From Salipiger bermudensis (GTDB taxonomy: Bacteria > Pseudomonadota > Alphaproteobacteria > Rhodobacterales > Rhodobacteraceae): a stretch of 64,000 nt of DNA. The stretch is taken from assembly GCF_020171625.1 (NCBI RefSeq), contig NZ_JAIUZY010000004.1, positions 248,001-312,000 on the forward strand, in the 5' to 3' direction. Both the position numbers and the translations under genes were made by a program. How positions within the stretch are numbered: the first letter of the stretch is position 1; every line of letters begins with the position of its first letter. Below, in pieces: positions 61,363 to 64,000 of the stretch. The notes below the pieces were generated by a model, which was not told where the DNA came from, ran no database searches, and saw nothing but the letters and a program-made list of their open reading frames with translations.

Positions 61363-62223
61363 ATGCGACTGGTATTCGGACTTGTCCTTCTGGCAGGCCT
61401 CGCGCTCGCGGGCTTTGCCGTTCACCTCGCCCAGAAGCAGTTCGGCGCCTATCAGAGCGCGCTGCAGCAGGAACGCCAGAAGGCCGTCGAAGCGGTGCCG
61501 ACCGGCCGCATCTATGTCATGACCCGGCCCATCGCCCGCGGCGAGATCCTGACCCCGGACGCCGTCAAGCTGGCGCCCTGGCCGATGGAAATCATGCCCG
61601 AGGGCATCTTTACCGCGAAGCGGCCGCTCTTCGTCGAGGGGGAGGCTCCGCGCGTCGTGGTCCAGGCGATGGACAAGTTCGACGCGGTGCTTGACGGACG
61701 CGTCAGCGAACCGGGCGGCGATGCCGGCCTGACCTCGCGGCTCGAGCGCGGCGAGCGCGCCTTTGCCATCAAGGTCGACGTGGCCACCGGCGTCTCCGGC
61801 TTCCTGCGCCCGGGCGACCGGGTCGACGTCTACTGGACCGGCCGGGTGCCCGGCAACGATCCCGGCATGATCCAGGGCGACGTGACCAAGCTCATCGAAA
61901 CGGGTGTGCGTCTGATCGCTGTCGACCAGACCGCTGAATCGGCGACCGCAAGCCCGACGACCATCGCGCGCACCGTCACCGTCGCCATCACGCCGCAACA
62001 GGTGGCAGGTCTGGCGCAGGCGCAAAGCACCGGACGGCTGTCGCTGTCGCTGATGGGCGCCAATGACGAGACCGTCGCCGACGTGATCGAGGTCGACCAG
62101 CGCGTTCTGCTCGGCCTCGTCGAGCAAACGCCGCAGGCTGCGGCGCCGAAGATTCAGTCCTGCTCGACCCGGGTGCGGCGCGGCTCGGAGGTTGTCGACA
62201 TCCCGATCCCCTGTACGAACTGA
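61363..62223 (+). CDS. cpaB: Tad/Flp pilus assembly protein CpaB (RcpC)
   Basis: A 286-residue periplasmic protein anchored by an N-terminal hydrophobic segment (about 2-20). A SAF-type beta-clip domain (about 48-115, GRIYVMTRPIARGEILTPDAV) is followed by the RcpC domain with VSGFLRPGDRVDVYWTG. It helps the secretin work in Tad pilus assembly. The start at 61363 is set by AAAGGTAACACGT; the longer upstream frame is not likely. A hairpin terminator-like element follows before cpaC. Confidence 0.93.
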   Translation: MRLVFGLVLLAGLALAGFAVHLAQKQFGAYQSALQQERQKAVEAVPTGRIYVMTRPIARGEILTPDAVKLAPWPMEIMPEGIFTAKRPLFVEGEAPRVVVQAMDKFDAVLDGRVSEPGGDAGLTSRLERGERAFAIKVDVATGVSGFLRPGDRVDVYWTGRVPGNDPGMIQGDVTKLIETGVRLIAVDQTAESATASPTTIARTVTVAITPQQVAGLAQAQSTGRLSLSLMGANDETVADVIEVDQRVLLGLVEQTPQAAAPKIQSCSTRVRRGSEVVDIPIPCTN

Positions 62224-62244
62224 GCCTTTTCAGTCGTTTGAGCC

Positions 62245-62270
62245 GGGGCGCCAGTTGGCGCCCCTGTTTG
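62245..62270 (+). terminator. Hairpin between cpaB and cpaC
   Basis: A perfect 8-bp stem GGGGCGCC / GGCGCCCC with loop AGTT is followed by TGTTTG, 22 bases after the cpaB stop. It may partly stop transcription or stabilise mRNA. A second small inverted repeat GATTCTT / AAGAATC lies at 62337-62353. Confidence 0.6.
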
Positions 62271-62428
62271 CATCGCGTCTCAAGACACACCGCGCTGTTG
62301 CCCGCACCCCACATCATCACCGCGCCTGAAGCCGTTGATTCTTGCAAAGAATCCTAAACTCCCCCAAAGTCGGCGGAAATGTGGGCAGAAAAGACCCGCG
62401 TCCGAGGCGTGATCGAGAGGCAGGTCAC

Positions 62429-63844
62429 ATGACATTCGAAACGACCCTGAAGGCAGCCCTGCTCGGGCTGACCCTGGCCGCGAGTGCGGTGGCCCCGGCA
62501 AGCTGGGCCGACAGTCTGCGCGTCGTGCGGACCGGCACCGAAAGCGTGCTCAGCGTTCCGATGAACCGCGCCGTGGTGGTCGAGAGCGACTCCCCCTTCG
62601 CCGAGCTTTCCATCGCGAACCCCGCCATCGCCGACATCTCCTCGCTGTCCGACCGCACGATCTATGTGCTGGGCAAGACCCCCGGCACCACGACGCTGAC
62701 CATCCTCGACGCAAACGGCCGCTTGATCACCAATGTCGACGTGCGCGTCGCCGCCGATGTCACCGAGTTCAAGGAACGTCTGCGCCAGATCCTGCCCAAC
62801 GAGCCCATCGAAGTGCGCACCGCCAATGACGGCATCGTGCTGTCGGGCACGATCTCGAGCGCCCAGAAGCTGCAGCGCGCCCTCGACCTTGCCGAGCGCT
62901 ACGCCCCCGAGCGGGTCTCGAACCTGATGAGCGTGGGTGGCGTGCAGCAGGTGATGCTGAAGGTGCGTTTCGCCGAGATGCAGCGCTCGGTCGCGAAGAA
63001 CCTGCGCTCGTCGCTGTCGGTGACCGGCACGCTGTTCGGCAACGACGAGACCTCGCTCGCGACCCAGACCGGCACCCTGCTCGGTCAGTCGGACGATTCC
63101 CGCATCAATGTGAGCGACAACACCGAAGGGGCCTTTCTGCTGGGCTTCAACAGTGGCGCGCTTCAGGTGGGCATCCTGCTCGAAGCGCTTGAATCCAAAG
63201 GCATTTCGCGCACCCTCGCCGAACCGAACCTGACGGCGCTGTCTGGTCAGGAAGCGCGCTTCCTCGCCGGCGGCGAATACCCGGTGCCGGTGTCGCAGGA
63301 GGATGGCACCACCACCGTCAGCTACAAGCCCTTCGGCGTCGAGCTGAACTTCGTGCCGCGCGTGATCGATGGCGACCTCATCAACCTCGAGCTCGAGGCG
63401 GCGGTCTCGTCGATCGACACGGCGAACGGCATCACCTCCGGCGACATCACCATCGACGCCTTCCGGCGCCGCGAAACCTCGACCACCGTGGAGATGCGCG
63501 ACGGCGAGAGCTTTGCCATCGCCGGCCTGCTGCAGGACGATTTCCGCGACCTCAATGGCCAGGTGCCTTGGCTCGGCGACATCCCGGTGCTGGGCGCCCT
63601 GTTCCGCAGCGCCGAATACGCGCGCCAGCAATCCGAACTGGTGATCATCGTCACCCCGCATCTCGTCACCCCGACCCGGGGCGAGGTGCTGGCGCTGCCC
63701 ACCGACCGCGTGCGCCCGCCGACCGAGAAGGACCTGTTCCTCTACGGTCGGACCGCCTCCGACAGCCGCAGGCCGCAATCCGGTGGTGCGGCGGAAGTCG
63801 CTAAGCAGGATTTCACCGGCTCCTACGGCTATGTGATGGACTGA
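62429..63844 (+). CDS. cpaC: Tad pilus outer-membrane secretin CpaC (RcpA)
   Basis: A 471-residue secretin. The signal peptide ends near PASWA (about residue 28). A BON/pilus-anchoring N-domain (about 35-110, LSVPMNRAVVVES...) and a N1-like repeat lead to the secretin pore (about 240-430). Its signature is VPWLGDIPVLGALFRS. The secretin forms the outer-membrane ring for the pilus. The start at 62429 follows GAGAGGCAGGTCAC. Confidence 0.94.
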   Translation: MTFETTLKAALLGLTLAASAVAPASWADSLRVVRTGTESVLSVPMNRAVVVESDSPFAELSIANPAIADISSLSDRTIYVLGKTPGTTTLTILDANGRLITNVDVRVAADVTEFKERLRQILPNEPIEVRTANDGIVLSGTISSAQKLQRALDLAERYAPERVSNLMSVGGVQQVMLKVRFAEMQRSVAKNLRSSLSVTGTLFGNDETSLATQTGTLLGQSDDSRINVSDNTEGAFLLGFNSGALQVGILLEALESKGISRTLAEPNLTALSGQEARFLAGGEYPVPVSQEDGTTTVSYKPFGVELNFVPRVIDGDLINLELEAAVSSIDTANGITSGDITIDAFRRRETSTTVEMRDGESFAIAGLLQDDFRDLNGQVPWLGDIPVLGALFRSAEYARQQSELVIIVTPHLVTPTRGEVLALPTDRVRPPTEKDLFLYGRTASDSRRPQSGGAAEVAKQDFTGSYGYVMD

Positions 63845-63860
63845 GATGAGGACGGCTGAG

Positions 63861-64000
63861 ATGACCGGGCGCAGCAAGATGATCAGGGTCGGCCTCGCGG
63901 GCCTTGGCCTCTCCCTCCTCACCGCCTGCGGTGCCTCGAGCCAGTGGGGCCAGGAAGCCGGGCGCGTGGTCGACAATGGCAGCTTCGGCAATGCCACGAT
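63861..64000 (+). CDS. Tad-locus lipoprotein, N-terminus (cut by the window edge)
   Basis: The visible 46 residues include a lipoprotein signal peptide with lipobox LLTAC followed by GASSQWGQEAGRVVDNGS. GAGGACGGCTGAG precedes the ATG at 63861; an ATG at 63846 is an alternative. In Tad loci a CpaD-like lipoprotein or similar pilotin usually follows cpaC, which fits, but the family cannot be confirmed from this fragment. Confidence 0.65.
   Translation, partial: MTGRSKMIRVGLAGLGLSLLTACGASSQWGQEAGRVVDNGSFGNAT

Overview
The window is a 64-kb piece of a GC-rich alphaproteobacterial chromosome, almost certainly from the Rhodobacterales (Roseobacter group). Supporting signs are the Tad pilus genes, a DUF1127 gene followed by CcsR-type anti-Shine-Dalgarno RNAs, a SAM-II riboswitch on metZ, the carD / fdxA / S4 / Suv3-like helicase cluster, and intergenic repeats of the type common in this order. 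Genes are dense, short ATGA or GTGA overlaps are frequent, and no insertion sequence, phage or CRISPR array is visible. The window looks like core and near-core genome. Assignments are made by reading motifs and context; no database search was run.

Layout. 1-2.5 kb: start of an exported protein, a Prx5-type peroxiredoxin and a formate/nitrite-type channel. 2.7-7.1 kb (minus): phosphonate-family ABC transporter phnD-phnC-phnE-phnE plus a HAD phosphatase-like protein. It is divergent from an OmpR-type regulator and hybrid histidine kinase (7.3-10.6 kb). 11 kb: tRNA-Ser(UGA). 11.4-15.3 kb: SPOR lipoprotein, D,D-carboxypeptidase, tmk, holB. 15.6-16.7 kb: hisF-hisE between two inverted copies of an intergenic repeat. 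17-23 kb: CoA-binding protein, an orphan molybdopterin dehydrogenase large subunit, ornithine-type decarboxylase with divergent Lrp regulator, and the Mrp/ApbC carrier. 23.3-24.3 kb: a DUF1127 gene and seven tandem small-RNA units. 24.5-32.4 kb: valS, an SDR, a DsbA-like isomerase and a GH13 enzyme resembling glucosylglycerol hydrolase. 32.5-39 kb: TrkH, a second DUF1127 protein, folE2, SAM-II-controlled metZ and a Kef-type antiporter. 39-44 kb: carD, fdxA, S4 protein, large helicase, TPR protein. 44.4-48.3 kb: SCP2 protein, alpha/beta hydrolase, and the nuclease plus ATP-dependent ligase pair. 48.7-59.4 kb: M3 peptidase, small proteins, peroxidase, nuclease, SURF1-thrC-M16 peptidase-GNAT operon, MBL protein, FAD oxidase. 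59.5-64 kb: lytic transglycosylase and the beginning of a Tad locus (two Flp-like pilins, cpaB, cpaC, a lipoprotein cut by the window end).

The most striking element is the array at 23.55-24.27 kb. It holds seven units of about 103 bp, each forming two hairpins whose loops carry CUCCUCC, the anti-Shine-Dalgarno sequence. The array lies directly behind a DUF1127 gene and ends in an intrinsic terminator built from its own last hairpin. This matches the ccaF1-ccsR1-4 stress RNA locus known from Rhodobacter sphaeroides, with more copies here. The second strong regulatory element is a SAM-II riboswitch before metZ, followed by mutually exclusive antiterminator and terminator hairpins.
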